Shown piece after piece: positions 1-9,765 of a stretch of 64,000 nucleotides of DNA. Within the stretch, counting starts at the first letter, position 1. The number at the start of each line of letters is the position of its first letter. Position numbers and translations under genes: made by a program. Under the pieces are notes generated by a model. The model worked only from the letters and a program-made list of their open reading frames with translations, searched no databases and had not been told where the DNA came from. Location: NCBI RefSeq assembly GCF_000311725.1, contig NZ_HE978511.1:649489-713488 (forward strand), in the 5' to 3' direction. This stretch comes from Robertmurraya massiliosenegalensis JC6. GTDB taxonomy: Bacteria > Bacillota > Bacilli > Bacillales > Cytobacillaceae.

Positions 1-135
1 ATAAAAACACCAATATTCCGACGGCCTTTAATCTGTTACTAATAGTCTAGACAAAAAAATGGAAATATTATTCATTCGTGTGCTGTACACCATACCAATT
101 TTCATACCTCGCGGTGACCATTAGGTCATGTTTGA

Positions 136-193
136 TTTTTCCTGTTATAGGCTTTGCTCGGGCTCATTGTCGGGGGATAACGGAAGCTTTTCT
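136..193. repeat. Palindromic repeat family A, copy 1
   Basis: The first 40 bases (136-175) are identical to 1275-1314, and similarity continues for about 18 more. The unit starts with a TTTTTCCTGTTAT motif and ends with a GATAACGGAAG-like motif. The same short motifs recur at 1271-1455 and, inverted, at 57870-58080. It lies just downstream of the nuclease gene on the opposite strand. No coding capacity is evident. Confidence 0.75.
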
Positions 194-201
194 GATATTT
201 A

Positions 202-864
202 TTAGAACCGATGCTTAATTAGATCGCTTAATCGATATGAACCAATTCTCTTGACCCCAGATGCCGGAATCAACATATTTTTATCGACTAATTGTGAAAG
301 TATTTTTCTAACTGTCTTGTCACTTTGACTCAAATACTTTTCGACTTCTCTAGGGGATATTGCTTCTCCTTTTCGAATCGCAAACCGAAGTACTTCTTTT
401 TCAACAAAGGATAAAGATGTCTGGTCGATTTCATCCCCTAACCATTGACCAATCACTTGCTGAACAATCCGTTGACATCGACGTGGTTCATCCTTCACTT
501 GATCATAAGAAAAGCGGATTACGGTCCATCCATCAATCACCAATTGATTTTGACGATCCAGATTGTCTGAAAATTGCCATCTGCTTATGTTTTTTAGGTG
601 AGGTCCGTACCCGTCAACCTCAAAACAAATCCTTATACCAGGACGAATATAAGCAAAATCCAAATACCTTTTGCCATCCTTGAAATCATCGACTTCATAT
701 TCTGGATGTAAATACTTGAAGTGATAAAATATTGGCCACCATATTTGCTTCAAAAACAGCATTTCTGCCTGTTTGTGGCCTTCTTGCAATCTCCGTAACC
801 GTTCACCATTTCTTACCTGTAAGTGTGCATTTAAAAAGGATTGATATTCTTCTTCAAATCCCAT
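202..864 (-). CDS. DUF559/Vsr-like endonuclease with C-terminal winged helix
   Basis: 220 aa. The middle part (about residues 60-145) has the Vsr/DUF559 nuclease pattern: YLDFAYIRPG, then CFEVDG with the candidate catalytic Asp/Glu, then RQNQLVIDGWTVIRFSYD. Residues about 150-215 look like a winged helix-turn-helix (ISPREVEKYLSQSDKTVRK). Relatives are widespread in Bacillaceae and are sometimes misnamed response regulators; no receiver domain is visible here. The ATG follows a good ribosome site (AGGAGG, on the minus strand at about 870-878). It is a lone gene with no restriction or methylase partner beside it. The nuclease fold is inferred from motifs and the biological role is unknown. Confidence 0.7.
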   Translation of the reverse strand: MGFEEEYQSFLNAHLQVRNGERLRRLQEGHKQAEMLFLKQIWWPIFYHFKYLHPEYEVDDFKDGKRYLDFAYIRPGIRICFEVDGYGPHLKNISRWQFSDNLDRQNQLVIDGWTVIRFSYDQVKDEPRRCQRIVQQVIGQWLGDEIDQTSLSFVEKEVLRFAIRKGEAISPREVEKYLSQSDKTVRKILSQLVDKNMLIPASGVKRIGSYRLSDLIKHRF

Positions 865-1270
865 AGGATTATCCCTCCTATCTTATGTTCATGCCACGTA
901 TTCTTCTACAAATAGATGCAACGAATCAATCATTTTAATACTTATTCATTTGAACTTCGGAAAGATTTTTAAAAATGAGTGTTAATGCGAGAGAAAAAAG
1001 AGGTTGAAATTCACTTAAGGAACACTATCAAGAAGAATATGAGGATAGAACTATTTTTATTTTATTAAAATTCTTTCATTTGTCAATCCATCTCCTATTA
1101 TTATATCTATTCAAATTCCGATAAAAAACATTTCTTCTCAATTTAAAAGAGTAATACTTTGCTAAAAATCACATTTCGATTCATATTATTCCTCGTAATT
1201 TACATTGAATCGATTTTTGAAAATACTCGGCCTTACCTGTAATCGAGAAACAACAAAAAATATAATAAGC

Positions 1271-1455
1271 GGAGTTTTTCCTGTTATAGGCTTTGCTCGG
1301 GCTCATTGTCGGGGAATAGCGGAAGTTTTTCCTGTTATGCAGAGCAAAACCACCTATTTTCACGTTTTTGAAGTCAATAGGCGGAATTTTTCCTGCTATT
1401 TTAGCCTTTTTTAACGATATTTAGTAATTAACAGGAATTTTTCCTGTTATATTTC
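1271..1455. repeat. Palindromic repeat family A, cluster of about four units
   Basis: The motif GGAxTTTTTCCTGyTAT occurs at about 1271, 1320, 1381 and 1434. The last unit is a palindrome (AACAGGAATTTTTCCTGTTA) able to form a hairpin. Positions 1275-1314 duplicate 136-175 exactly. Spacing between units is irregular and there are no unique equal-length spacers, so this is not a CRISPR array. Confidence 0.7.
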
Positions 1456-1528
1456 GCAACAGTCAACAATCAGAAGTCAGCAGCCCAACTCATACTCAAG
1501 ACCTTAACTTTTCCCCCTACCAATGCAA

Positions 1529-1569
1529 GAAAAAAAAGAATAAGACGTATGCCACAATTCATACGTCTT
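1529..1569 (-). terminator. Terminator of lutABC
   Basis: A 10-bp perfect stem (1542-1551 with 1560-1569, loop 8) is followed on the minus strand by a T-rich run. It lies 32 bp after the lutC stop. Confidence 0.85.
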
Positions 1570-1600
1570 GATCTTGTGTATAAAAAATTCAAACAGTCAC

Positions 1601-2317
1601 TTATAGATCTTCAATCACGATATATGTTGCTTTAATCGGTCCATGAACTCCCACAACTAAAATCATTTCAATATCTGCGGAATTACTTGGTCCGGTGATG
1701 AAGTTTACACATGAAGCTACTTGCTCACCACTTTTCACCTTTTCACGGATAATTTTAGCAGCTTGTGTCATACGTGGTACAATACTGCTTTTCGGAACTA
1801 GAATGATTGATGTCGCTGGAAGGAAACTAACGGTTCTCCCCTTATCTTTGCTACTAAAAAGAACAGCAGTCCCAGATTCAGCTAGTGTAATATCACTTAT
1901 TGTAATCCCAACATTGGCGTGATTGGCTTTTTCGATATTTTCTTTGCCCCTTGTGTAATCCCATTCATGAAGGGAAATTCCTTTTTCCGCCCATTCTTCC
2001 TTCATTAATGTAGATAGACCGAATTGCTCGAACCGTTCGTCTTTCCATGAAACGATCGGACCACCACCATAAGTTTCCACCACTTCATTCAAAGCAGTAG
2101 GCAAATGGCTTGTATCTGTCATAACAAAGTTTGTATGAATGTTTTTACATTGCTCCTTTAAAACCTCAACTAACTCATCTTGGGAAGCTCCCTTAAGAAC
2201 TTCTTCTTGAGGATTATATTTCCATTCTGGACTTATAACTTCCGTCCTTCTTTCACGACCTAGACGATTTGCCAATTTATTCAAAAATGGATCACGGTTT
2301 TGAATCGTTCCAATCAT
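1601..2317 (-). CDS. lutC: Lactate utilisation protein LutC
   Basis: 238 aa, the usual LutC length. It is a single LUD (DUF162) domain protein; the conserved C-terminal half contains GITISDITLAESGTAVLF and PATSIILVPKS. LutC works with LutA and LutB in the iron-sulfur complex that oxidises L-lactate to pyruvate in the cytoplasm, on the membrane side of lactate-grown cells. Its ATG overlaps the lutB stop by one base (TAATG), so translation is coupled. It is the last gene of the lutABC operon and is followed by a strong terminator. Confidence 0.93.
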   Translation of the reverse strand: MIGTIQNRDPFLNKLANRLGRERRTEVISPEWKYNPQEEVLKGASQDELVEVLKEQCKNIHTNFVMTDTSHLPTALNEVVETYGGGPIVSWKDERFEQFGLSTLMKEEWAEKGISLHEWDYTRGKENIEKANHANVGITISDITLAESGTAVLFSSKDKGRTVSFLPATSIILVPKSSIVPRMTQAAKIIREKVKSGEQVASCVNFITGPSNSADIEMILVVGVHGPIKATYIVIEDL

Positions 2318-3744
2318 TATTGTTCCCCTCCTTTAGGACGGTTCTTGAACCAATCACGGAATCTCTCTTTATTTGGTGTTGGGAAGTCACGTACCTCTGT
2401 CCAAGCTTTTAATGGACCTGGCCCCTTGGAAATTTTATCTCCATCTGAGAATGGATTCATCGCAGCTGGTGCCATTTTTGAACCAATCTTATACAAGGCT
2501 GGAGATGAAGCGCCAATCCCGAATGCTTTCATTAAAAGCTTCTCTGAAATTGGAGCTCTTCCTTCTTTTTCAACAATGATCTGTCGATGCTTATGAAGTA
2601 GATCATGTAGTGGAATCTTTACTGGACACGCCTCCGTACAAGCTCCACAAAGGGTTGAAGCATATGGTAATTCCTTATAATCATCATAGCCTCCTAATAA
2701 TGGAGACAGAACTGCTCCGATTGGTCCTGAATAAATTGAGCCATACGAATGTCCACCAACATGGCGATAAACAGGACAAACATTGACACATGCCGCACAG
2801 CGAATACACTGAAGGATTGATTGGAATTCCCCACCTAGGATATCTGAGCGGCCATTGTCAACAATAACAAGATGAAACTCCTCAGGCCCGTCGACATCTC
2901 CTTCATCCTTTGGCCCTGTTAGAGTTGTTATATAGCTCGTAAGCTTTTGGCCTACTGCGCTTCTTGTTAGGAGGCTAACGAGAATTTCCATTTCTTCAAA
3001 AGTAGGAACTAATCTTTCCATTCCCATCACAGTGATCTGGGTTTTCGGTAATGCCGCTACTAAATCTGCATTCCCCTCATTCGTAACCAATGTGACAGAA
3101 CCCGTTTCAGCAATGGCAAAGTTACAGCCTGTTATACCGACATCTGCTGATAAATATTCTTGACGTAGTTTTTCACGGGCATGTAAAGCTAATTCTTCTG
3201 GTTCATCAGAATGTTGGTATCCATGCTTTTCTTTAAATACGTCTCGTATTTGTTGTCTATTTTTATGGAGAGCAGGTACAACAATATGAGATGGTGGCTC
3301 ATGGTCATCGACCTGTAGAATGTATTCGCCAAGATCCGTTTCGATAACTTCACAGCCTATCTTCTCAAGACTAGCATTCAAATTAATTTCTTCTGTTACC
3401 ATCGATTTCGACTTCACTACTTTTTTAGCATTCTTTTTATTAATTACTTTTTCAATATACTCACTTGCCTCATCCGCTGTTTCAGCGAAAAAAACATGTC
3501 CTCCTCGTTTTGACACGCTCTCACTTAGTTCATATAAGTAGTAATCAATATTATCTAATACATGTTGGCGAATTTCTTCCCCATGAGAACGCCATTCTTC
3601 CCAGTTTCCTAATTCTTCTGCAGCACTTAGCCGTCGTGTTTGAAAACGCTCTTGGGCACTAGATACGGCACCACGCATAAAAGCATCTTGAATATTTTTA
3701 TCGACTCTTTCTCCAAATTTTTCGTTACTGGTTTTCATTGCCAT
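2317..3744 (-). CDS. lutB: Lactate utilisation iron-sulfur protein LutB
   Basis: 475 aa. An N-terminal LUD domain (about 60-300, with [16 protein letters not shown]) is followed by two 4Fe-4S motifs, [12 protein letters not shown] and CGACTEACP, and a LutB C-terminal segment. It transfers electrons in the LutABC lactate oxidation complex. I chose the ATG at 3744 ([10 protein letters not shown]) because AGGAGG lies 8 bases upstream; the longer TTG-started form has no room for a ribosome site. It sits 48 bp after lutA and overlaps lutC. All cluster cysteines are intact. Confidence 0.94.
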   Translation of the reverse strand: MAMKTSNEKFGERVDKNIQDAFMRGAVSSAQERFQTRRLSAAEELGNWEEWRSHGEEIRQHVLDNIDYYLYELSESVSKRGGHVFFAETADEASEYIEKVINKKNAKKVVKSKSMVTEEINLNASLEKIGCEVIETDLGEYILQVDDHEPPSHIVVPALHKNRQQIRDVFKEKHGYQHSDEPEELALHAREKLRQEYLSADVGITGCNFAIAETGSVTLVTNEGNADLVAALPKTQITVMGMERLVPTFEEMEILVSLLTRSAVGQKLTSYITTLTGPKDEGDVDGPEEFHLVIVDNGRSDILGGEFQSILQCIRCAACVNVCPVYRHVGGHSYGSIYSGPIGAVLSPLLGGYDDYKELPYASTLCGACTEACPVKIPLHDLLHKHRQIIVEKEGRAPISEKLLMKAFGIGASSPALYKIGSKMAPAAMNPFSDGDKISKGPGPLKAWTEVRDFPTPNKERFRDWFKNRPKGGEQ

Positions 3745-3792
3745 ACGCAATTCCTCCTTTTGTCGATGCTATTCTTGTAGTTATGTCAAATT

Positions 3793-4509
3793 TCATCGAC
3801 TATTAAGAACTTCAGCTATATGCATCACTCGAATTGGTTTACCTTTTCGATCAATTCTTCCACCAATATTAATTAAACAACCGGCATCTGCCCCAATTAA
3901 GATATCTGCCTCAGTTTCTTCAACACATTGAACCTTCTCGTCGACCATTTGTTCAGAAATATGAGACATTTTCACAGAGAACGTGCCTCCGAAACCACAG
4001 CATTTGTCTTTACCCGGAAGTTCTGTAAATTCTAGACCCTTTACATTTTTCAGCAATTCCATTGGCGCTTCCTTTACACCTAATAATCGGGTCATATGGC
4101 AAGATGTATGGTAAGTTGCTTTCCCTTCTAAGCTTGCCCCCACATCCTTTACTCCTAATACTTCTACAATAAATTGGGTTAATTCATACGTTTTATCTGC
4201 TAATGCCTGAGCTTTTGGCTCCCATACTGGGTCCCCCTTGAAAATATGTGGGTATTCCTTGAAAAAGTAAGCACATGAGCCAGACGGAGAGACAACATAT
4301 TCTGCATGTTCAAATGTCTCGATCATCTTTTTCATGGCTGGTTTTGTATCTTCAACATAACCGCTATTATAGGCTGGTTGGCCACAACAAATTTGCGATT
4401 CAGGAAAATCGATCTCACAACCAAGTCTTTCTAGTAATTCAACTGTCGCCTTTCCTACATCACCTTGAAACATATCTACTAAACAAGTAGCAAAAAGGGT
4501 TACTTTCAT
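3793..4509 (-). CDS. lutA: Lactate utilisation protein LutA (CCG-domain Fe-S oxidoreductase)
   Basis: 238 aa with two CCG (cysteine-rich) domains: [11 protein letters not shown] near residue 40 and [11 protein letters not shown] near residue 170, with a TSCHMTRLL segment between. It is the first gene of lutABC and resembles the C-terminal part of GlcF/HdrB proteins. A clear ribosome site (AAGGAG) precedes the ATG. A LutR-type palindrome lies about 50 bp upstream (4556-4572), so repression by LutR in the absence of lactate is likely. Confidence 0.93.
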   Translation of the reverse strand: MKVTLFATCLVDMFQGDVGKATVELLERLGCEIDFPESQICCGQPAYNSGYVEDTKPAMKKMIETFEHAEYVVSPSGSCAYFFKEYPHIFKGDPVWEPKAQALADKTYELTQFIVEVLGVKDVGASLEGKATYHTSCHMTRLLGVKEAPMELLKNVKGLEFTELPGKDKCCGFGGTFSVKMSHISEQMVDEKVQCVEETEADILIGADAGCLINIGGRIDRKGKPIRVMHIAEVLNSR

Positions 4510-4555
4510 TTTCCCCGCTCCTTACATACAATTTTGAAATTCACTTACAGTCAAC

Positions 4556-4572
4556 TGGTCATCTGATGACTA
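4556..4572. promoter_or_regulatory. LutR-type operator upstream of lutA
   Basis: A 13-base palindrome GTCATCTGATGAC (4558-4570) sits between lutA and lutR. The same 16-base word is found inverted at 5635-5650 before the permease gene. GntR/FadR-family regulators bind short palindromes of this kind. Assignment to LutR is by position and by the two-site match. Confidence 0.75.
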
Positions 4573-4690
4573 AAAACTGGAAGACTTAATTTCTGTTATT
4601 TTTATACTACTACAAACATTTGTGATTATGAAAGAGTTTTCATAAAAAAATTCACAAAGGAAAAAATACCCAATAATAAGTCTTCATATT

Positions 4691-4725
4691 AAAAAAGGGA
4701 CTTACCTCAATAGAGAATAAGCCCC
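4691..4725 (-). terminator. Terminator of lutR
   Basis: On the minus strand an 8-bp stem (GGGGCTTA / TAAGTCCC, one G-T pair) is followed by six T residues, directly after the lutR stop. Confidence 0.7.
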
Positions 4726-4731
4726 TGCAAA

Positions 4732-5466
4732 TTATTGAACTTCTTTTTCTTTAAAGTATTTCTTAAGGATATCCTCCACATTATCGAGATGTGAAAACAT
4801 CGTCTTTCTCGCCTTTTCTTCGTCTTGTTCAAGGATGGCTTCGTATATCGCTACATGCTGCTCATACAACTTTTCAATAGTCGTTTGTTTTGAAAATAAC
4901 CACAATCGCCGAGTTTCTTTTTGTGTCTCAAACAACAGCTCTGAAACTTGTGACATCAATCCAGATAATATCGGATTATGAGATGCTTCAGATAAGGCCA
5001 AATGAAATTTAAAGTCAGCCTTCTCTCCTAGCTCACTGTCCCCTTTTACATTTTTCATTTCTTCTAAAACTAATTTTAAAGCTTCTAAATCATGTTCGGT
5101 TCGTTTTCTCGCAGCAGCTGCAGAAATTCCCGTTTCGATCACTTTTCTAAATTCTAAAAGATTAGCAATATCTTCCTTATTCATAAGGATGGCTGTTGAT
5201 AAAGGAAATATAATTTGCTTTGCTTCAAAGCTTTTTATAAATGTTCCTTCCCCCTGTCTCATTTCAACAAGTCCCATTGCTTTTAGAGCAGAAAGTGCCT
5301 CACGTATCGCCGAACGCCCAACTTGAAAGTTTTCAGCAAGTTGCTGAACAGAATCAAGTCTATCCCCTGGATTCAGCTGACCTGTGCGAATCATTTCATG
5401 AAGTGCTTCTGCTACCTCTTCATAGATTTTTTTTGCTTTTATTTGTTTATACTTCAAGTATTTCAC
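4732..5466 (-). CDS. lutR: GntR/FadR-family regulator LutR
   Basis: 244 aa. A GntR winged helix (about residues 10-80, PGDRLDSVQQLAENFQVGRSAIREALSALKAMGLV) is followed by an all-helical FCD effector domain (about 95-235). It matches the LutR repressor that senses lactate and controls lutABC and the lactate permease. It lies between the two operons, each with a matching palindrome. The start is GTG at 5466 with AAGGG upstream; an in-frame TTG at 5457 preceded by GGGGTG is also possible. Confidence 0.88.
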   Translation of the reverse strand: MKYLKYKQIKAKKIYEEVAEALHEMIRTGQLNPGDRLDSVQQLAENFQVGRSAIREALSALKAMGLVEMRQGEGTFIKSFEAKQIIFPLSTAILMNKEDIANLLEFRKVIETGISAAAARKRTEHDLEALKLVLEEMKNVKGDSELGEKADFKFHLALSEASHNPILSGLMSQVSELLFETQKETRRLWLFSKQTTIEKLYEQHVAIYEAILEQDEEKARKTMFSHLDNVEDILKKYFKEKEVQ

Positions 5467-5595
5467 CCCATCTAATCCCTTGAACCCATGACTTCATAAA
5501 ACATAGATAGCTATTATATTATACTTAATCCTTGCTTAACTTAATAGTCCATTCCTATCTACTAACAAAAAATAAAAATAATTTAGAAAAAACGG

Positions 5596-5624
5596 TTGAA
5601 ATATATCATTAGACCAAATATAAT
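5596..5624 (+). promoter_or_regulatory. SigA promoter of the lactate permease gene
   Basis: -35 TTGAAA (5596-5601), 17-bp spacer and -10 TATAAT (5619-5624). The LutR-type operator begins 11 bp downstream of the -10, over the expected start region, which fits repression. Confidence 0.7.
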
Positions 5625-5634
5625 TTGAAACATC

Positions 5635-5651
5635 TAGTCATCAGATGACCG
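5635..5651. promoter_or_regulatory. LutR-type operator upstream of lactate permease
   Basis: The palindrome GTCATCAGATGAC (5637-5649) is the reverse complement of the site at 4558-4570. The flanking TA and C are also shared. Confidence 0.75.
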
Positions 5652-5674
5652 TATCATCTTGTTATACGAAAATT

Positions 5675-5688
5675 TGAAAGCGATTACT
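5675..5688. promoter_or_regulatory. Probable cre site 1 (CcpA)
   Basis: TGAAAGCGATTACT matches the cre consensus TGWNANCGNTNWCA at 13 of 14 positions. It lies in the permease leader. Confidence 0.55.
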
Positions 5689-5774
5689 ATTTTCGTAAAA
5701 TGATGTCGATGATTTTTCAGATGAAGACTAGAAGGGGAATGTTTAAACTACTAAACTCACCATATCGCTCATAA

Positions 5775-5788
5775 TGATAGCGTTCACA
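5775..5788. promoter_or_regulatory. Probable cre site 2 (CcpA)
   Basis: TGATAGCGTTCACA matches all 14 positions of the cre consensus. It lies 40 bp before the permease start and downstream of the promoter, so it would act as a roadblock during growth on preferred sugars. Confidence 0.7.
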
Positions 5789-5828
5789 TGGTGAAATTTG
5801 AAATGACTTAGAAATGGGGAGATTGGGG

Positions 5829-7415
5829 ATGTTACTACTTGTTGCTTTAAGTGCGATTATTGCACCGTTTGTTTTTTTAGTTTTATTTAAAATGCCTGCA
5901 ATTAAGGGAATGTCAATTAGTGCGATTATTGTTATTTTGTTAGCGCTTACCACTTGGGGTATGGATTCAAAAGTTATTCTTTCATCGGTTTTTCAAGGAA
6001 CGCATAAAACGTTCACAATACTTTGGATTCTTTTTGGAGCACTAGTACTATTAAATACATTACGTAATACAGGAGCCATCACAAGAATAAATCAAGGATT
6101 TCAATTCATTTCAGCGGACATGCGTGTCCAAGCCATCATTGTCGCATTCTTATTTGGTGCTCTAATAGAAGGGGCTGCAGGATTTGGTACTCCGGCAATG
6201 GTGACTGGACCTCTTATGATCGCCTTAGGGTTTAGACCGATTGCTGCTGCAACAATTGCTTTAATTGCAGATAGCTCTTCTGTCATGTTTGGTGCTGTTG
6301 GGACTCCAGTTGCTGTAGGTTTAAGTAATATTCCAGGTGCAGATACAGCATTTTTTAATGAAGTGGGCCAAACGATTACTCTATTAGATCTTGGTGCCGG
6401 AACTTTCATTCCACTTATTCTCGTAAGTATCTTAACGAGCTTTTTCGGTGAAAGAAAGAGTATTAAGGATGCTCTCCCAATGATTCCATGGACACTATTA
6501 ATTGGGATTGTTTATACTAGTTCAGCTTATTTATACTCCGTACTATTCGGTCAAGAATTTGTATCTATTTTAGCTGCTCTAACTGGCTTAGTCGTTGCAT
6601 CATTAACCGCTAAAAAAGGCTTCCTGCTACCAAAAACAGAATGGAAAGGTGCCATGAAGGAAGGCTTCAAGGTTGATACATCAAAGTCAAGTATGGGACT
6701 TGTAACGGCATGGTCTCCTTATTTAATCGTAGTTCTTCTATTACTAGGAACTCGTATTCTGCCATGGTTAAAAGATTTTACAAACACAGCGATAGACCTC
6801 TCCTGGGTTGGGATATTAGGAATCGATTCTATCAATTCAGATTGGAAATTTCTTTATTCACCAGGAACGATTTTAACAATAGCAGCAATTTTAGCGTTTA
6901 TCATTCAGCGTAAATCAACGAAAACCTTTACAAAAGCAGCGAAGGAGTCATTGTCTTCCATGAAGACGACGTCTATCTCTCTAATTGCAACTCTTGCAAT
7001 GGTTCAGGTTTTCAGTAATTCCGGCTTGAATTCGAATGATCTTCTAAGCATGCCACAATACATTGCGACAAGCTTTGCCGATAATCTTGGATTTATTTGG
7101 ATTTTCGTTGCACCTTTCCTCGGTGAGCTAGGAGCATTTATTACAGGGAGTGCAACGGTTTCAACTCTAACGTTCTCACCTATTCAGTACAATGTTGCAA
7201 ATCAAATTGGTCTTGATACAAATATTGTGTTAGCGGTTCAATTAATTGGTGCAGCAGCTGGTAATATGATTTGTGTTCATAATGTTGTTGCCGCTAGTGC
7301 TGTTGTAGGTCTAGCTGGTAAAGAAGGGGAAATTATCCGGAAAACATTAATCCCTTGTATTATTTACGGATTATTAGCAGGACTAGCAGGATTTATTGCT
7401 TTATCTCTAATATAA
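5829..7415 (+). CDS. lutP: L-lactate permease (LctP/LldP family)
   Basis: 528 aa, about 13-14 hydrophobic segments. It carries family signatures such as [19 protein letters not shown] and [18 protein letters not shown] and ends in a membrane segment. It imports L-lactate by proton symport for LutABC. I chose the ATG at 5829 because GGGGAGA lies 8 bases upstream; the ATG at 5814 has no ribosome site. Its control region carries a SigA promoter, a LutR-type operator and two cre sites. The divergent lutR gene and lutABC complete the module. Confidence 0.92.
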   Translation: MLLLVALSAIIAPFVFLVLFKMPAIKGMSISAIIVILLALTTWGMDSKVILSSVFQGTHKTFTILWILFGALVLLNTLRNTGAITRINQGFQFISADMRVQAIIVAFLFGALIEGAAGFGTPAMVTGPLMIALGFRPIAAATIALIADSSSVMFGAVGTPVAVGLSNIPGADTAFFNEVGQTITLLDLGAGTFIPLILVSILTSFFGERKSIKDALPMIPWTLLIGIVYTSSAYLYSVLFGQEFVSILAALTGLVVASLTAKKGFLLPKTEWKGAMKEGFKVDTSKSSMGLVTAWSPYLIVVLLLLGTRILPWLKDFTNTAIDLSWVGILGIDSINSDWKFLYSPGTILTIAAILAFIIQRKSTKTFTKAAKESLSSMKTTSISLIATLAMVQVFSNSGLNSNDLLSMPQYIATSFADNLGFIWIFVAPFLGELGAFITGSATVSTLTFSPIQYNVANQIGLDTNIVLAVQLIGAAAGNMICVHNVVAASAVVGLAGKEGEIIRKTLIPCIIYGLLAGLAGFIALSLI

Positions 7416-7505
7416 TAGAAGAAAGCTGTTCTAATTCGTTTTGTCGATTTTGCAATGGTCCAACTATCGACCATTCCGTTTATGGGTTACAACAATAATT
7501 TTGTA

Positions 7506-7670
7506 AACGCTGTTTTGTAATGATTGTGGGTTTTTCGTAAATGTCGGCCTCAAATGTGGTTTTAGAACACACATTAATTTCGCTTAATTGAGACTAATTT
7601 AACGAGTACTAATAGGGCTTTATTCTCCTATCTATGACTAAGTAGTAACAATGTTTGCGAATAGAGCCTT
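7506..7670 (+). repeat. MITE-like repeat family B, copy 1
   Basis: About 160 bp. It starts near GCTGTTTTGTAATGATTGTG and ends near CAATGTTTGCGAATAGAGCC. The same element occurs at 23593-23774 (inverted) and 58297-58457, and in deleted form at 53086-53155. It has no ORF. Its termini are imperfect inverted repeats (best seen in copy 2). Confidence 0.8.
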
Positions 7671-7688
7671 TGTAAAAGAAAGATCGTA

Positions 7689-7716
7689 CCTGTCGAACTC
7701 CTTCGGCAGGTTTTTT
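7689..7716 (+). terminator. Terminator after lactate permease and repeat
   Basis: A 9-bp stem (CCTGTCGAA / TTCGGCAGG, one G-T pair) with loop CTCC is followed by six T. It is placed just after repeat copy 1, so permease transcripts may run through the repeat. Confidence 0.75.
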
Positions 7717-7828
7717 AATTTTGGTAAAAGAACACATCACCCTTTTCTCATCATTTTTTGTCGCCGATGTCATCAATCATGTATACTAATAGAGTTAATT
7801 AACGTATTTCAAGGAGTTTGAAAAGACC

Positions 7829-9586
7829 ATGAAGATTATCTGTACTACTTTAAACGCTAAATATATCCATACTAATATCGCCATTCGTTATCTCAAAGCA
7901 TTTGCAAAACCTGAATTTGATATTGATATTGTCGAATTCACGATTAAAGATCCAACTATAAATATTGTGACCGACCTTATTCAAAGAAAACCGGATTTAA
8001 TCGGCTTTAGCTGCTACATTTGGAATATTGAAGAAACCATTAAAGTAATCAAAATGATTAAAAAAATTGATTCTTCTATTCGTATTGTTTTCGGAGGACC
8101 GGAAGTCACTTATGATGTAGTTGACTGGATGGAACAAGTACCCGAGGTAGACTTTATCGTCATCGGTGAAGGAGAAGAAACATTCAAACAACTTCTGCAA
8201 CAATTGCACAATAAAGAGATTAACTACACTGAAGTGAAGGGAATTGCTTATCGTGAAGACGGAAAAGTCCGCATTACGCCGCAAAGCAATAAAATCGATT
8301 TACGAGAACTCCCCTCACCGTTCAGATTTGAAGAGGATATACCACAACTAACCAAAAGGGTCACCTATATTGAGACAAGCCGAGGCTGTCCATTTAGCTG
8401 TCAGTTTTGCTTATCCTCGATCGAAGTCGGTGTCAGCTATTTTGACAGAGAAAAAATTAAAGATGACATCCGTTATTTAATGAGTAACGGTGCGAAGACG
8501 ATTAAATTTGTTGATCGTACATTCAACATAAGCCGCAGCTACGCATTAGAAATGTTTCGTTTCTTAATTGATGAACATGTCCCAGGAACCGTTTTTCAAT
8601 TTGAAATCACCGCAGATATCATGCGTCCAGAAGTGATAGAATTTCTCAATCAAGAGGCGCCAAAAGGATTATTCCGATTTGAAATTGGCGTTCAATCAAC
8701 AAATGATTTTACCAATGAACTAGTAATGAGAAAACAAAACTTTGAGAAGCTAACCCGTACAGTCACAATGGTGAAAGAAGGTGGGAAAATCGATCAACAC
8801 TTAGATTTGATCGCTGGCCTTCCGGAAGAGGATTATTTTTCATTTCGAAAAACCTTTAATGATGTCTTCGCTTTAAGGCCAGAAGAACTACAGCTAGGAT
8901 TTTTGAAAATGCTCCGCGGTACTGGGCTAAGAATTCGGGCAGATGAACATCAATATATTTATATGGATCATTCTCCATATGAAATTTTGGGAAACAATGT
9001 GTTGTCCTTCCAAGATATCATTAAAATTAAGCAAGTGGAGGATGTTTTGGAGAAATACTGGAATGATCATCGGATGGACCATACCGTGGAATATCTTGTG
9101 AACCACTTCCCTACCCCATTTGATTTCTTTCAAGAATTTGGTGCCTATTGGGAAAGTCAAGGATGGGCGAAAATTGGACATCAACTAGAAGATTTATTTA
9201 AGAGACTTCAGCAATTCCTACAATTTATCGAGTTTAATGATCTCGAAACAGTTATTGGCTTAATGAAATTGGATTATTTATCAAAGGCTAAATACAAACC
9301 AAGAAAACCGTGGTGGGAACCAACATTGGATAAAAAAGAAAGAGCAGATATGTATCAGACCATTCTTCAAAAGCCTTCCATCGTTGGAGAAAATTTTGCC
9401 AACTTGCATTTAAACGAAAGAGAACTATATAAACATACCCTTGTAGAGAAGATACCTTTTGATTTAACGACATACTTAAATTTCGAAAAAATTGAAGCTA
9501 GCAACACCATCATGATCGTTTATTTTAATGCCGCTCAGGAAAAAGCGAATTTTTTCCACTTAAACAATGAAATAAAAGCTTTCTAA
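7829..9586 (+). CDS. B12-binding radical SAM protein with DUF4080 C-terminus
   Basis: 585 aa. An N-terminal cobalamin-binding-type domain (residues about 1-130, with FGGPEVTYD and VIGEGEETF) is followed by a radical SAM barrel with SRGCPFSCQFC, a CX3CX2C cluster motif near residue 190. A C-terminal DUF4080-like domain ends the protein. The family uses a 4Fe-4S cluster and S-adenosylmethionine; some members are methylases or methylthiotransferases, but the substrate of this group is unknown to me. The gene stands alone, with a ribosome site (AAGGAG) 11 bases before the ATG, and is closed by a strong terminator. Confidence 0.85.
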   Translation: MKIICTTLNAKYIHTNIAIRYLKAFAKPEFDIDIVEFTIKDPTINIVTDLIQRKPDLIGFSCYIWNIEETIKVIKMIKKIDSSIRIVFGGPEVTYDVVDWMEQVPEVDFIVIGEGEETFKQLLQQLHNKEINYTEVKGIAYREDGKVRITPQSNKIDLRELPSPFRFEEDIPQLTKRVTYIETSRGCPFSCQFCLSSIEVGVSYFDREKIKDDIRYLMSNGAKTIKFVDRTFNISRSYALEMFRFLIDEHVPGTVFQFEITADIMRPEVIEFLNQEAPKGLFRFEIGVQSTNDFTNELVMRKQNFEKLTRTVTMVKEGGKIDQHLDLIAGLPEEDYFSFRKTFNDVFALRPEELQLGFLKMLRGTGLRIRADEHQYIYMDHSPYEILGNNVLSFQDIIKIKQVEDVLEKYWNDHRMDHTVEYLVNHFPTPFDFFQEFGAYWESQGWAKIGHQLEDLFKRLQQFLQFIEFNDLETVIGLMKLDYLSKAKYKPRKPWWEPTLDKKERADMYQTILQKPSIVGENFANLHLNERELYKHTLVEKIPFDLTTYLNFEKIEASNTIMIVYFNAAQEKANFFHLNNEIKAF

Positions 9587-9590
9587 CAAA

Positions 9591-9628
9591 AAATGAACAC
9601 CCGGACGTTAACCGGGTGTTCATTTTAT
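9591..9628. terminator. Bidirectional terminator
   Basis: A 13-bp stem AATGAACACCCGG / CCGGGTGTTCATT with loop ACGTTAA has A and T runs on both sides. It serves the radical SAM gene and the convergent small spore-type genes. Confidence 0.85.
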
Positions 9629-9765
9629 TGTTTCTTTTTCTTTCTGCCAACATCCTTTTTCTCCCTACTTGCAAAAGGAACCTCATAATTTTTAGCAGCG
9701 TTTAAATCGCCAAATTCATTTCCAAATTCCACTCTGCTAGCATCTTTTTTCTTCTTCTTACTCAT
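9625..9765 (-). CDS. Small Lys-rich protein, possibly gamma-SASP-like
   Basis: 46 aa, beginning MSKKKKKDASRVEFGNEFGD and ending in a lysine cluster. The VEFGNEF and VPFAS words resemble the EFxxEFA repeats of gamma-type small acid-soluble spore proteins, but the match is short. Its ATG overlaps the stop of the upstream gene by one base (TAATG), so the two are co-translated. The function is not established; a spore-core role is an inference. Confidence 0.6.
   Translation of the reverse strand: MSKKKKKDASRVEFGNEFGDLNAAKNYEVPFASREKKDVGRKKKKQ

Larger units (their letters stand above)
865..1600. other. Gene-free region with repeats and lut terminator
   Basis: No ORF here has a ribosome site or a recognisable product. 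The right half carries several copies of repeat family A (1271-1455) and ends with the lutABC terminator. The left part is AT-rich and holds the presumed promoter of the nuclease gene. Confidence 0.6.

Noticed and set aside
1181-1414. Short ORFs on both strands
   Set aside because: They lie in the palindromic repeat cluster and have no ribosome site.
1271-1455. CRISPR-like regular repeats
   Set aside because: Units are short, palindromic, irregularly spaced and lack unique spacers; no cas genes are near.
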